From an uncultured Bacteroidota bacterium (GTDB lineage Bacteria; Bacteroidota; Bacteroidia; Flavobacteriales; Flavobacteriaceae), in contig CACASE010000008.1 in assembly GCA_902535165.1 (NCBI GenBank), positions 1 to 64,000 on the forward strand: a stretch of DNA of 64,000 bases, written 5' to 3'. The translations under genes were made by a program, and so were the position numbers. This document shows positions 1-7,714 of the stretch, in pieces (positions within the stretch are counted from its first letter, which is position 1; each line of letters opens with the position of its first letter). A model generated the notes under the pieces. It saw only the letters and a program-made list of their open reading frames with translations. It was not told the origin of the DNA and ran no database searches.

Positions 1-784
1 TTAATGCCAAACCTGATACATTAATATGTGCCCCTCTATCATCTTGATTCGGGAAAAATACAGAAACAGCATTTCCAGCTTTAATCTCCTCCTCTTTCTC
101 AGATGATAATAATAGCCCTATGTAATATGAGTTGACAATTGCGATATCACCTTGTCCAGCAGCAATAGCCTTGACTTGATCTCTGTCACTCCCTTTTGGA
201 TCTCTAGCGAAGTTTTTAACTAATGCTTCAGACCAGTTTGATGTATTTTCAACGCCCAAGTTGGCAACAAGTGAAGAAACAAGCGCTTGATTGTACGCAT
301 TAGAGGATGATCTTACAAGAAGTCTACCTCTCCATTTTTCGTTTGCTAGGTCTTCATATGTTGATAATTCATCTTTTTTAACTCTTTCATTACTGTAAAC
401 GACAACTCTAGATCTGTATGTAACAGGAACCCAGAATCCATTTTTATCTAAAAATTGTGGATCAATATTTTCAAAAACTGATTTATCTTCGAATTTTTGG
501 AATAAACCCATATCAGAAGCTTGCCATAATTTCCCAACATCAACTGTAATAAATAGATCAGCGAGTGAATTTTCACCTTCATTTTTTAATCTTTGAATCA
601 ATTCATCAGCATTAGCCTTAGTTACATTAACCTTAATACCAGTCATTTTTTCAAAATTTTGATATTGAAGCTCATCTACATTATAATGTCTTTGACTATA
701 GATGTTTATTTCTTTTGATTTATTTTTATTTGGCATACAACTTGTAAGTATCAGTAAAATAGATAGGTATAAAATTTTCTTCAT
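1..784 (-). CDS. Iron(III) ABC transporter substrate-binding lipoprotein (3' end outside window)
   Basis: This is the N-terminal 261 residues of a periplasmic iron(III)-binding protein of the FutA/FbpA/IdiA type; the C-terminus lies beyond base 1. The start is the ATG at 784, followed by a hydrophobic signal and a lipobox ending LTSC (Cys16). Family hallmarks are the NIYSQRHYNVDE stretch right after the lipobox, TGIKVNV, and the tandem tyrosines Y220-Y221 in NSYYIGLL, which in this family supply iron ligands. The gene is divergent from the DUF4856 gene across a 110-base gap that holds an inverted repeat at 842-866. Permease and ATPase genes, if present, would lie to the left. The iron specificity is inferred from family motifs. 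Confidence 0.9.
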   Translation of the reverse strand, partial: MKKILYLSILLILTSCMPNKNKSKEINIYSQRHYNVDELQYQNFEKMTGIKVNVTKANADELIQRLKNEGENSLADLFITVDVGKLWQASDMGLFQKFEDKSVFENIDPQFLDKNGFWVPVTYRSRVVVYSNERVKKDELSTYEDLANEKWRGRLLVRSSSNAYNQALVSSLVANLGVENTSNWSEALVKNFARDPKGSDRDQVKAIAAGQGDIAIVNSYYIGLLLSSEKEEEIKAGNAVSVFFPNQDDRGAHINVSGLAL

Positions 785-804
785 TTGTATCTTTTTTTGT
801 GCGA

Positions 805-812
805 CGAAATTA
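805..812 (-). promoter_or_regulatory. Candidate -7 element for the iron-binding protein gene
   Basis: On the minus strand this reads TAATTTCG, one base from the Bacteroidota -7 consensus TAnnTTTG. It lies 21 bases upstream of the ATG at 784. No TTTG is present 19 bases further upstream, only a T run. Confidence 0.4.
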
Positions 813-841
813 ATTTAATAAAAGTTAAAAAAAAAATTATT

Positions 842-866
842 TTTATTTAGACTAATTCTAAATAAA
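842..866. promoter_or_regulatory. Operator-like inverted repeat between divergent iron genes
   Basis: A perfect inverted repeat with 10-base arms, TTTATTTAGA-N5-TCTAAATAAA (centre CTAAT). It lies between the iron-binding protein gene and the DUF4856/imelysin genes, just upstream of the -7-like TATATTCG at 871-878, so a bound protein would cover the rightward promoter. Two related copies occur at 7543-7565 and 7619-7641, upstream of the heme operon. The site has the size and symmetry of a dimeric metalloregulator site (Fur or DtxR family); which protein binds is not known from this window. Confidence 0.65.
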
Positions 867-894
867 TATATATATTCGCTGCAAATTCAAAAAA

Positions 895-2079
895 ATGAAA
901 AATTACAAAGCAGTTTATAAGGTGTGCCTAGTAATGTTTTTTTCAATATTATTTGTTTCATGTGATTCAGATGATGATGATCAATTAATTGAAGTTGTCG
1001 CTCCTGCAACCTATGAGTTTTTGAGAGATGGAGTTTCCACAGTTTCTTTTTCTGGTCAAACAACAAGACTTAATCAAGCCGATGCAATTTATAACGCATT
1101 AAATTCAAAGGCTGACGATGGTTCTGGTGCAACAAAGTTTTATACTGAAGCTCAGCTAGATGCAATGTTTGCTGATGGATCTGGCTTCATGAATGCAGCT
1201 TTAAACGGAACCGGTAAAAAAGTAAGAAGCAAAACTTCTGCTGGCTGTGCAGCTGGTAATTCAGCTACTCAAGCACAATTTGATGATCAAATAGCTGATT
1301 TTGTTGCTAACGTAGTACCTGCTTGGACAGCTGATGCAAGTTCTGGTGTTGCTGGAAAGTTAACAGATGCAACAAGAAGCATTCATGTAAACGGAGCCGG
1401 CCATGAAATTGATCAGACTTTTATAAAAGGCTTAATTGGCGGAATGTGTTTAGACCAGATAGTTAATAATTACATTCAACCATGTCAAATGGATTCTGGA
1501 ACCAGAAGAGATGATAATACAAATGGGATACTTTCAGGAGATAAAAACTACACTGACATGGAACATAAATGGGATGAGGCATTTGGTTATTTATATGGCC
1601 AAGTAGATAACGCTAAATCTACTGATTTTAGTGCAAACTTAGTATCGACGGGAACTACTCTATTCAAATACTTATCAAAGGTGGATGGCAGTAATGATCC
1701 TGGTATCGCAAAAAGAATATTTGATGCTTTCAAATTAGGAAGAGCAGCAATAGTTGCTGGTGCCTACGACGTAAGAGATGCACAAGCTAATATTCTTAAA
1801 ATCCAATTATCAAAAGTTATTGGATACAAATCTGTTGATTATTTAGAAGGCTACATGTCAAAAATGGCAGCTGGTAATACTGCTGATGCATTTCATGCAT
1901 TGTCTGAGGGATATGGATTTATCATGAGCTTACAGTTCACTAATGATGGAAACGATGCCCCATACTTTACTAAAGCTGAAGTTGATGGGATGTTGTCAAA
2001 ACTTTCTAATTTTTGGAATGTTAATAACTCAGACCTCACATCAATGGTAAGTCAAATCAAATCTAAAATGAGTATTTAG
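895..2079 (+). CDS. DUF4856 domain lipoprotein
   Basis: A 394-residue secreted lipoprotein with a signal peptide and lipobox LFVSC (Cys23), followed by an acidic SDDDD linker. The mature part, beginning ATYEFLRDGVSTVSFSGQT, matches the start of the DUF4856 family, found almost only in Bacteroidota and usually beside imelysin genes. Function is not established; the position next to imelysin and an iron ABC binding protein, and the operator-like repeat just upstream, suggest a surface or periplasmic role in iron acquisition. The start is the only ATG near the lipobox. A bidirectional terminator hairpin separates it from the imelysin gene, so the two may be only partly co-transcribed. Confidence 0.85.
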   Translation: MKNYKAVYKVCLVMFFSILFVSCDSDDDDQLIEVVAPATYEFLRDGVSTVSFSGQTTRLNQADAIYNALNSKADDGSGATKFYTEAQLDAMFADGSGFMNAALNGTGKKVRSKTSAGCAAGNSATQAQFDDQIADFVANVVPAWTADASSGVAGKLTDATRSIHVNGAGHEIDQTFIKGLIGGMCLDQIVNNYIQPCQMDSGTRRDDNTNGILSGDKNYTDMEHKWDEAFGYLYGQVDNAKSTDFSANLVSTGTTLFKYLSKVDGSNDPGIAKRIFDAFKLGRAAIVAGAYDVRDAQANILKIQLSKVIGYKSVDYLEGYMSKMAAGNTADAFHALSEGYGFIMSLQFTNDGNDAPYFTKAEVDGMLSKLSNFWNVNNSDLTSMVSQIKSKMSI

Positions 2080-2116
2080 TATTTGATATGTTAAAAAATC
2101 ATTTAATTAATAATAA

Positions 2117-2148
2117 AAAAAACAGTGACATTTCTGTCACTGTTTTTT
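2117..2148. terminator. Bidirectional-looking intrinsic terminator after the DUF4856 gene
   Basis: A perfect 14-base hairpin, arms 2117-2130 and 2135-2148 with a TTTC loop. The core is ACAGTGACA/TGTCACTGT flanked by an A run on the left and a T run on the right, so it can work in both directions. It ends only 12 bases before the imelysin start codon, so the downstream operon needs readthrough or a promoter inside or beside the hairpin (TAATTTCG at 2148-2155). Confidence 0.8.
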
Positions 2149-2159
2149 AATTTCGCACT

Positions 2160-3287
2160 ATGAAAATATTTAGATATACCATATTTTCGCTTTTTACTAT
2201 CCTACTAATAATGTCATGTAGTAGTGATTCTGATGAGGAGCAAAATCAAGTTCCTGAATTTGACAGATCTACAATACTTAAAAATTATGCAGAAAATATT
2301 ATAATACCAAGATATGATGATTTCCAATCAGCTCTAGCTAATTTAAAATCTAGTGTAGATGCATATGTTTCAAGCCCACTGGTATCTACGTTTGATAAAA
2401 TGCACGATGATTGGTTTACAGCCTACAAAAAATGGCAACATATTGAAATGTTTAATGTAGGTAAGGCAGAAGAAATAATGTTTTTTAATACTGTTAACAC
2501 TTACCCTATTGATGAGTTAAGAATAGTTGAAAACATAACCTCAAAGAAATATGATTTGAGCAGCTCTAACGATTGGTCTTCCCAAGGTCTAAGTGGTGTA
2601 GATTATATGATACATGGTATTGATGATTCAAAAGAAAAAGTAATTCAGAAATACATTGATGATTCTAAGTATGGTGATTATTTAATAAACTTACTTACAA
2701 TAATGTCTTCAAATACTGATCAAATTGTACAAGATTGGAAAACATATAAAGACTCATTTATTCAATCATCAGGAAATTCAAATTCAAGTTCTTTGAATAT
2801 GATAACAAATGATTTTGTTTATTACTTTGAAAAGGGATTGAGAGCTAATAAAATTGGAATACCAGCAGGTGTTTATTCAGGAGGAAATACACTGCCTGAC
2901 AGAGTTGAAGCATATTATTCCTCAAAAAACTCTTTTGAAGATGTTTCAAAAGATTTGGCAAAAGAGGCTTTGCTAGCTTCAGAAAATCTATTCCATGGTA
3001 AATCATCCACTGGTGCCTCAGGAGCAAGCTTAAAAACCTACCTTGACTATATTTATAATGCTGACGTAAATAAAGAAAATTTAAGCCCTATTATATCGAG
3101 TAACTTCCAAAAAGCAAAAGATGCTCTAGAATCATTAGACTCTAATTTTATAAATCAGATAAACAGTGATAAAGTTAAAATGTTAAATGCATTTGATAAA
3201 TTACAAGCTATAGTCGTAAATATGAAAACCAACATGTTATCATTACTTAGTATTCAAGTTGACTACATTGATGCAGACGGAGATTAA
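2160..3287 (+). CDS. Imelysin family lipoprotein
   Basis: A 375-residue lipoprotein (lipobox ending MSC, Cys20, then an acidic SDSDEE linker) of the imelysin/EfeO/IrpA-like superfamily, helical-bundle periplasmic proteins linked to iron uptake. Recognisable family segments are FDKMHDDWFTAYKKWQHIEMFNVGKAE and QGLSGVDYMIHGI, which occupies the place of the GxHxxE-type motif seen in some members; the histidine-glutamate pair is not conserved in that form here. It is the first gene of a tight unit with the HTTM protein, a TonB-dependent receptor and a DCC protein. The ligand is unknown; iron or heme is the likely guess from family and neighbours. Confidence 0.9.
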   Translation: MKIFRYTIFSLFTILLIMSCSSDSDEEQNQVPEFDRSTILKNYAENIIIPRYDDFQSALANLKSSVDAYVSSPLVSTFDKMHDDWFTAYKKWQHIEMFNVGKAEEIMFFNTVNTYPIDELRIVENITSKKYDLSSSNDWSSQGLSGVDYMIHGIDDSKEKVIQKYIDDSKYGDYLINLLTIMSSNTDQIVQDWKTYKDSFIQSSGNSNSSSLNMITNDFVYYFEKGLRANKIGIPAGVYSGGNTLPDRVEAYYSSKNSFEDVSKDLAKEALLASENLFHGKSSTGASGASLKTYLDYIYNADVNKENLSPIISSNFQKAKDALESLDSNFINQINSDKVKMLNAFDKLQAIVVNMKTNMLSLLSIQVDYIDADGD

Positions 3288-3309
3288 AAACAATTCGTAA
3301 TTTTCAGCC

Positions 3310-4668
3310 TTGGAAATTATTAGATCATACATTTCAAAAAAACAAGAATCCACAAGCTTAGCCTTTTTTAGGTTAAGCTTTGGCTTGTTAATGACTTACA
3401 GTATAATTAGGTTTTGGCTGAAAGGTTGGATTAAAGAAATGTATATTGACCCCTCTTTTCATTTTACTTTTTATGGATTTGAATGGGTTAAACCTTTAGA
3501 GGAGTATACTTATTTGCTATTTATAATTTGTGGATTGTCAGCATTTTTTGTTGCAATTGGTTTCAAATATTATCTTTCTATTATTACCTTCTTTTTATCT
3601 TTTACTTACATTGAATTGATGGATAAAACCACCTATCTAAATCATTATTATTTTGTTAGTATCCTAAGTTTTCTTTTAATTTTTCTACCAGCAAATTCAT
3701 CATATTCAGTTGATTCATATTTAAGTAAAAAATCATTTTCTCACACTCCAAAATGGTGTGTTGATAGTATTAAACTTTTACTTTTTATCGTTTACTTCTA
3801 TGCTGGGCTGGCAAAAATTAATAAAGATTGGCTCATAGAGGCTCAACCTCTCAAAATATGGCTCACAACAGGTAGCTATGATTTACCAATAATTGGATCA
3901 AGTTTGATGCAACAAGAATGGTTTCATTATTTTATGAGTTGGGGAGGTATGTTTTATGATTTACTAATTCCATTTATTTTATTATACCACAGAACAAGAA
4001 TTTTTGGGTTTTTATTGGTTATATTTTTTCACATTTTTACCGTAATCCTATTTCCTATTGGTATGTTTCCCTACATCATGATAATTTCATCATTAATTTT
4101 CTTTACATCGAAAACTCATAAAAAAATATTAGAAATAGTAACAAAACCATTTAAAAAAATAATTCATAATGTTAGAGAAATTGATGCTATAAATATTAAA
4201 AGAGAAAAATTTGCTATTACGATAGTAATAGTATTTTTTATAATACAAATACTTTTTCCATTTCGATATGCATTGTATCCCGGTGAACTTTTTTGGAATG
4301 AACAAGGTTATAGATTTTCATGGCGTGTAATGCTTATGGAAAAAAGAGGTTATACAACATTCAAAATTGTTGACAAAGAAAACGAAACATCATTTTATGT
4401 AATGAATGATGAGTTTTTAACTGAATTTCAAGAAAGACAAATGAGTTTTCAGCCTGATTTCATTCTTGAATATGCCCATTTCCTTGGTGACCATTACAAA
4501 GAAAAAGGTTATAATGACATAGAAGTTTATGCAGAGAGTTATGTTGCTTTAAATGGGAGATTAAGTAAAAAGTTTATTGACCCTACTGTTGATCTATTAA
4601 AGGAAGATAGAGGTTTTAAAAATAAAAGTTGGATTATACCACTCAATGAAAAAATTAATAAGTTATAG
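3310..4668 (+). CDS. HTTM-domain protein, vitamin K-dependent gamma-carboxylase homologue
   Basis: A 452-residue multi-pass membrane protein homologous over its full length to vitamin K-dependent gamma-glutamyl carboxylase. The N-terminal HTTM domain carries the conserved ELMDKTTYLNHYYF block (about residues 102-115) and YFYAGLAKINKDW (about 162-173), whose first lysine aligns by eye with the catalytic Lys218 of human GGCX. A YRFSW motif begins a C-terminal globular part that ends FIDPTVDLLKEDRGF, again as in GGCX. The start is TTG at 3310, 22 bases after the imelysin stop; its 3' end overlaps the TonB receptor start by 23 bases. Bacterial members are of uncertain activity; carboxylation, quinol epoxidation or another role are all possible. 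Confidence 0.88.
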   Translation: MEIIRSYISKKQESTSLAFFRLSFGLLMTYSIIRFWLKGWIKEMYIDPSFHFTFYGFEWVKPLEEYTYLLFIICGLSAFFVAIGFKYYLSIITFFLSFTYIELMDKTTYLNHYYFVSILSFLLIFLPANSSYSVDSYLSKKSFSHTPKWCVDSIKLLLFIVYFYAGLAKINKDWLIEAQPLKIWLTTGSYDLPIIGSSLMQQEWFHYFMSWGGMFYDLLIPFILLYHRTRIFGFLLVIFFHIFTVILFPIGMFPYIMIISSLIFFTSKTHKKILEIVTKPFKKIIHNVREIDAINIKREKFAITIVIVFFIIQILFPFRYALYPGELFWNEQGYRFSWRVMLMEKRGYTTFKIVDKENETSFYVMNDEFLTEFQERQMSFQPDFILEYAHFLGDHYKEKGYNDIEVYAESYVALNGRLSKKFIDPTVDLLKEDRGFKNKSWIIPLNEKINKL

Positions 4669-7063
4669 CGTTTTTTTATTTTACATTAGCTTTAGTTTTG
4701 GACAAAACAGAGTCTCAGGATATGTAATTGATAACAACTCCAATCTTCCGATTGAAAATGTTGCCATTTATGATAATTTGAGTGATAAAATTTATTACAC
4801 TGATAGTGCTGGATTTTTTGATTTTATTAAAAAGGAAAGAACAGTTGAAATTGTTTTTTTTATTGAGGGTTACAACTTATTTAGTAAACCTCTTGGAGAT
4901 GATAATAACAATTTGATCATTAAACTAAATTCAAAGATTGAACAACTTGATGAAGTTGTGGTTAGAGCTAATAAAAAAAAGATTTTTCAAATTATAAGAA
5001 TGCAAGACTATGAAGGAACCTCTGTTTTTGCAGGAAAAAAAAACGAAGTGATTTTATTAGATTTATCAATGGCTAACCTTGCATCAAATAATGCAAGACA
5101 AATCTATAATCAAATTCCTGGGTTAAATATTTATCAAAATGATGATGCTGGGCTACAGCTAAATATTGGTGGAAGAGGTCTTAACCCAAATCGAACATCA
5201 AATTTTAATACAAGACAAAATGGTTATGATATTAGTGCTGATGCATTAGGATATCCTGAAAGCTATTACACCCCCCCTGCTGAAGGTTTACAAGAAATAC
5301 AAATTTTGAGAGGTGCAGCTTCTTTGCAGTATGGAACACAGTTTGGAGGTTTAATAAACTTTATCATGAAGAAATCTAATCCAGATAAAAAATTAGATAT
5401 TATTGCTAGGAATACCGTTGGGTCAAACAATCTATACACCAATTTTACAAGCGTTAGTTCTAATGGTAGTAAACTCAACTATTATGGTTATGTTAATTAT
5501 AAAAAAGGGAACGGATTCAGAGATAACTCAAATTTTGAATCCTTAAATACTTATCAGTTTTTTGAATATAATTTTAATGAATCGACTAGCTTGAGTTCAG
5601 AATTTACATATTTAAACTATTTATGTAAGCAAGCAGGTGGTCTTAGTGATGACATGTTTAAGTCGGATCCTTATCAAAGTAACAGATCTAGAAACTGGTT
5701 TGAAGTGGACTGGCTACTTTATAATTTAAAATTCAAAAAATCGTTTTCAAGCAGAACTAATTTTAGTTTTAGTTTTTTTGGTCTTGAAGCAAAAAGAAAT
5801 TCATTAGGCTTTAGAACAAATCGAGTTAGCCAAATCGATTCCGGTGAAGAAAGAGATTTAATTAAGGGTAATTTTTCAAACTTTGGCTTTGAATCCAAGT
5901 TGCTGACAAACTATAAAGCTCTAGGTAAAAAGTCTTTTTTTCTAATTGGCCTAAAATATTACAATTCATTTTCATCAAGTATTCAAGGACCAGGATCAAA
6001 TGGGTCTGATGCAAATTTTGATTTTCAAAATTCTCTTTATCCAAACTACACAAACCAATCTAATTACACATATCCAAATCAAAATATCGCTTTCTTTGGA
6101 GAAAACATTTTTTATTTAAGTGATAAAATCTCATTAACTCCTGGATTTAGATTTGAAAATATTGTAACAAAAAGTGATGGGTTTTACAGTAAAATTAACC
6201 TAGATGGAGCCGGAAATGTTATATACAATGAAAAGTTTAAAGGGAATGATGAAAAAAGAAGAAATTTTTTACTACTTGGTTTAGGTTTTAGTTTTAAAGT
6301 AAATAACAACATTGAATTGTATTCAAACATTAGTCAAAATTATAGATCTGTAACATTTGCAGATATAAGTATAATAAATCCAGCATATGCAATCAACCCT
6401 GAAATTGATGATGAAAAAGGATACACTTTTGATTTGGGATTCAGAGGGAATATAAATAAAAAAATATCATACGACTCAAACATTTTTTTATTGCTTTATG
6501 AGGATAGAATTGGTTTTATACAAAAGGTTTTTCCTGACGGCAATGTAAAAAGTGAGAGAGGAAATGTTGGAAATGCAAGGATTAGTGGAATTGAGTCACT
6601 TTTCGATTTTGATTTAAATGAAATTGCATTTAAAAATAATTTTATCGATCTAAATTATTATATAAATTATTCTTATATAAATTCTAAATACCTCCAATCT
6701 GATGAAGTTGGCATTGAGGACAATGAAGTTGAGTTCGTTCCAAAACATAACTTGAAGACTGGAGTCAAGTTTGGATACAAAAATTTATCTTTAAATTTTC
6801 AATACTCGTTTGTATCGAGTCAATTTACTGACTCATCAAATGCAGTAACTGGGAATTTGAGCGGAGTAATAGGTCAAATACCATCATATAAAATAGCTGA
6901 TCTTTCTATGTCATATAAACTAAAAAATATTAGTTTTGAAGCAGGTGTTAACAATTTATTCAACGAGAAATATTTTACTAGAAGAGCAACAGGATATCCC
7001 GGACCTGGGATTATTCCTTCAGCTCCTCAAAATTCCTATTTAACTATACAAATTAGATTGTAA
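4646..7063 (+). CDS. TonB-dependent receptor, FecA-like
   Basis: An 805-residue outer-membrane receptor. It has a signal peptide ending SFGQ, a carboxypeptidase-like regulatory domain (about residues 20-105, beginning RVSGYVIDNNSNLPIENV), a plug domain with NIGGRGLNPNRTSNFNTRQ and IQILRGAASLQYGTQFGGLINF, and a 22-strand-type barrel ending in the aromatic-rich C-terminus of outer-membrane proteins (TIQIRL). The plug resembles iron(III) dicitrate/siderophore receptors. It overlaps the HTTM gene by 23 bases and the DCC gene by 1 base, so it is surely co-transcribed. No SusD partner is present, which favours iron-chelate or cofactor import over glycan import. The exact substrate cannot be read from sequence. 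Confidence 0.92.
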   Translation: MKKLISYSVFLFYISFSFGQNRVSGYVIDNNSNLPIENVAIYDNLSDKIYYTDSAGFFDFIKKERTVEIVFFIEGYNLFSKPLGDDNNNLIIKLNSKIEQLDEVVVRANKKKIFQIIRMQDYEGTSVFAGKKNEVILLDLSMANLASNNARQIYNQIPGLNIYQNDDAGLQLNIGGRGLNPNRTSNFNTRQNGYDISADALGYPESYYTPPAEGLQEIQILRGAASLQYGTQFGGLINFIMKKSNPDKKLDIIARNTVGSNNLYTNFTSVSSNGSKLNYYGYVNYKKGNGFRDNSNFESLNTYQFFEYNFNESTSLSSEFTYLNYLCKQAGGLSDDMFKSDPYQSNRSRNWFEVDWLLYNLKFKKSFSSRTNFSFSFFGLEAKRNSLGFRTNRVSQIDSGEERDLIKGNFSNFGFESKLLTNYKALGKKSFFLIGLKYYNSFSSSIQGPGSNGSDANFDFQNSLYPNYTNQSNYTYPNQNIAFFGENIFYLSDKISLTPGFRFENIVTKSDGFYSKINLDGAGNVIYNEKFKGNDEKRRNFLLLGLGFSFKVNNNIELYSNISQNYRSVTFADISIINPAYAINPEIDDEKGYTFDLGFRGNINKKISYDSNIFLLLYEDRIGFIQKVFPDGNVKSERGNVGNARISGIESLFDFDLNEIAFKNNFIDLNYYINYSYINSKYLQSDEVGIEDNEVEFVPKHNLKTGVKFGYKNLSLNFQYSFVSSQFTDSSNAVTGNLSGVIGQIPSYKIADLSMSYKLKNISFEAGVNNLFNEKYFTRRATGYPGPGIIPSAPQNSYLTIQIRL

Positions 7064-7455
7064 TGGTGAAAAAAGATATAATTATTTATGATGGAGTTTG
7101 TAAAATGTGTAATGCATTTTTTAGATGGGTTCACAAAAATGATAAAAAAAATGTTTTCATGTTCACAAATTTTCAAAGTGATTACACCTCTAATAAAATG
7201 GATATTTTAAAGGATTCAAATTCTATAGCAGTGATTTTAGCAGATGGTAAGGTATTAAGAAAAACAAATGCAATTAAACATGTTTTAAAAGAAACTAAAA
7301 AATTCGTAATTATCAGTTTAATTTTAAAAATTCTACCAAATTTTATTTCAAATTTCTTCTATAATATTGTAGCAAGTTTACGATACTTCTTGTTTGGAAA
7401 ATATGACAACTGCCCTATTCTTGATGAAAAATACAAATCCAAATTTCTAAATTAA
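7063..7455 (+). CDS. DUF393 (DCC family) thiol-disulfide oxidoreductase-like protein
   Basis: A 130-residue protein of the DCC family, named for the DxxCxxC motif, here DGVCKMC (Asp10, Cys13, Cys16). The family is predicted to have a thioredoxin-like fold and thiol redox activity. The ATG shares its A with the stop of the TonB receptor (TAATG), marking it as the last gene of the imelysin operon. DCC proteins are often neighbours of, or fused to, HTTM proteins, so this one probably serves the HTTM protein three genes upstream in redox chemistry; that partnership is an inference. No signal peptide is visible. Confidence 0.88.
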   Translation: MVKKDIIIYDGVCKMCNAFFRWVHKNDKKNVFMFTNFQSDYTSNKMDILKDSNSIAVILADGKVLRKTNAIKHVLKETKKFVIISLILKILPNFISNFFYNIVASLRYFLFGKYDNCPILDEKYKSKFLN

Positions 7456-7492
7456 AAAAGGAACTTAGATATTTGAGATCTATCCAAGTTCC
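7455..7492 (-). terminator. Leftward intrinsic terminator in the gap before the heme operon
   Basis: Read on the minus strand, a 13-base stem AGGAACTTGGATA / TATCTAAGTTCCT (one G-U pair) with a 9-base loop is followed directly by six T residues. On the plus strand the G-U becomes an A-C mismatch and no T run follows, so the element is built for leftward transcription although no leftward gene lies here. It would end a short RNA started within 7500-7731. Confidence 0.65.
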
Positions 7493-7563
7493 TCTCAAGG
7501 TGTGAACTAGAAAAAACTATAATAAATTAACTAAATAAATACTTATTTAGAATTATTATAAAT
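7455..7563 (-). ncRNA. Candidate small RNA upstream of the heme operon
   Basis: A possible transcript of about 110 bases read leftward. Support: a -7 element TAAGTTTG on the minus strand at 7570-7577, a start site expected near 7563, and the leftward terminator at 7455-7492 with six T residues. A TTTT rather than TTTG lies 19 bases before the -7 element, so the promoter is imperfect. An operator-like repeat (7543-7565) covers the expected start site, which would make the RNA responsive to the same regulator as the iron genes. No open reading frame of useful length is present. This is a prediction only. Confidence 0.35.
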
Positions 7564-7565
7564 AA
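7543..7565. promoter_or_regulatory. Operator-like inverted repeat, copy 2
   Basis: TTATTTAGA-N5-TATAAATAA, identical to the core of the repeat at 842-866 except for one base in the right arm and the centre (ATTAT). It lies about 166 bases upstream of the predicted hemA start site but right on the expected start site of the leftward candidate RNA. Confidence 0.5.
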
Positions 7566-7569
7566 AGGT

Positions 7570-7577
7570 CAAACTTA
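7570..7577 (-). promoter_or_regulatory. Leftward -7 element TAAGTTTG
   Basis: A full match to TAnnTTTG on the minus strand, in a gap where the only leftward element is a terminator 80 bases downstream. The -33 position has TTTT instead of TTTG at the expected 19-base spacing. Confidence 0.4.
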
Positions 7578-7603
7578 TAATAATTAATTCATTTTAAAAA
7601 GAA

Positions 7604-7686
7604 CTTTTAGCGATATTATTATTTAGAATCATTATATATAAGCTCTGGGAACTGATAGCTATACTTTTAGACCTTTTAGCGTTATT
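7604..7686 (+). repeat. Direct repeat upstream of hemA
   Basis: CTTTTAGCGATATT (7604-7617) and CTTTTAGCGTTATT (7673-7686) match at 13 of 14 bases, 69 bases apart. A third partial copy, CTTTTAG, is at 7664-7670, so the downstream copies are spaced 9 bases apart. Tandem or spaced direct repeats just upstream of a promoter are typical of activator sites; the second copy ends 20 bases before the hemA -7 element. Confidence 0.45.
7619..7641. promoter_or_regulatory. Operator-like inverted repeat, copy 3
   Basis: TTATTTAGA-N5-TATATATAA. The left arm is identical to the copies at 843-865 and 7543-7565; the right arm differs at two positions from the best copy. It lies about 90 bases upstream of the predicted hemA transcription start. 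Confidence 0.4.
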
Positions 7687-7706
7687 TCTGGATATCCGTT
7701 AAAGGG

Positions 7707-7714
7707 TATTTTTG
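7707..7714 (+). promoter_or_regulatory. hemA: -7 element of the heme operon promoter
   Basis: TATTTTTG fits TAnnTTTG exactly and lies 17 bases before the hemA start codon, implying a very short leader. No convincing TTTG is found 19 bases upstream, which would fit an activator-dependent promoter given the direct repeat that ends at 7686. Confidence 0.5.
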
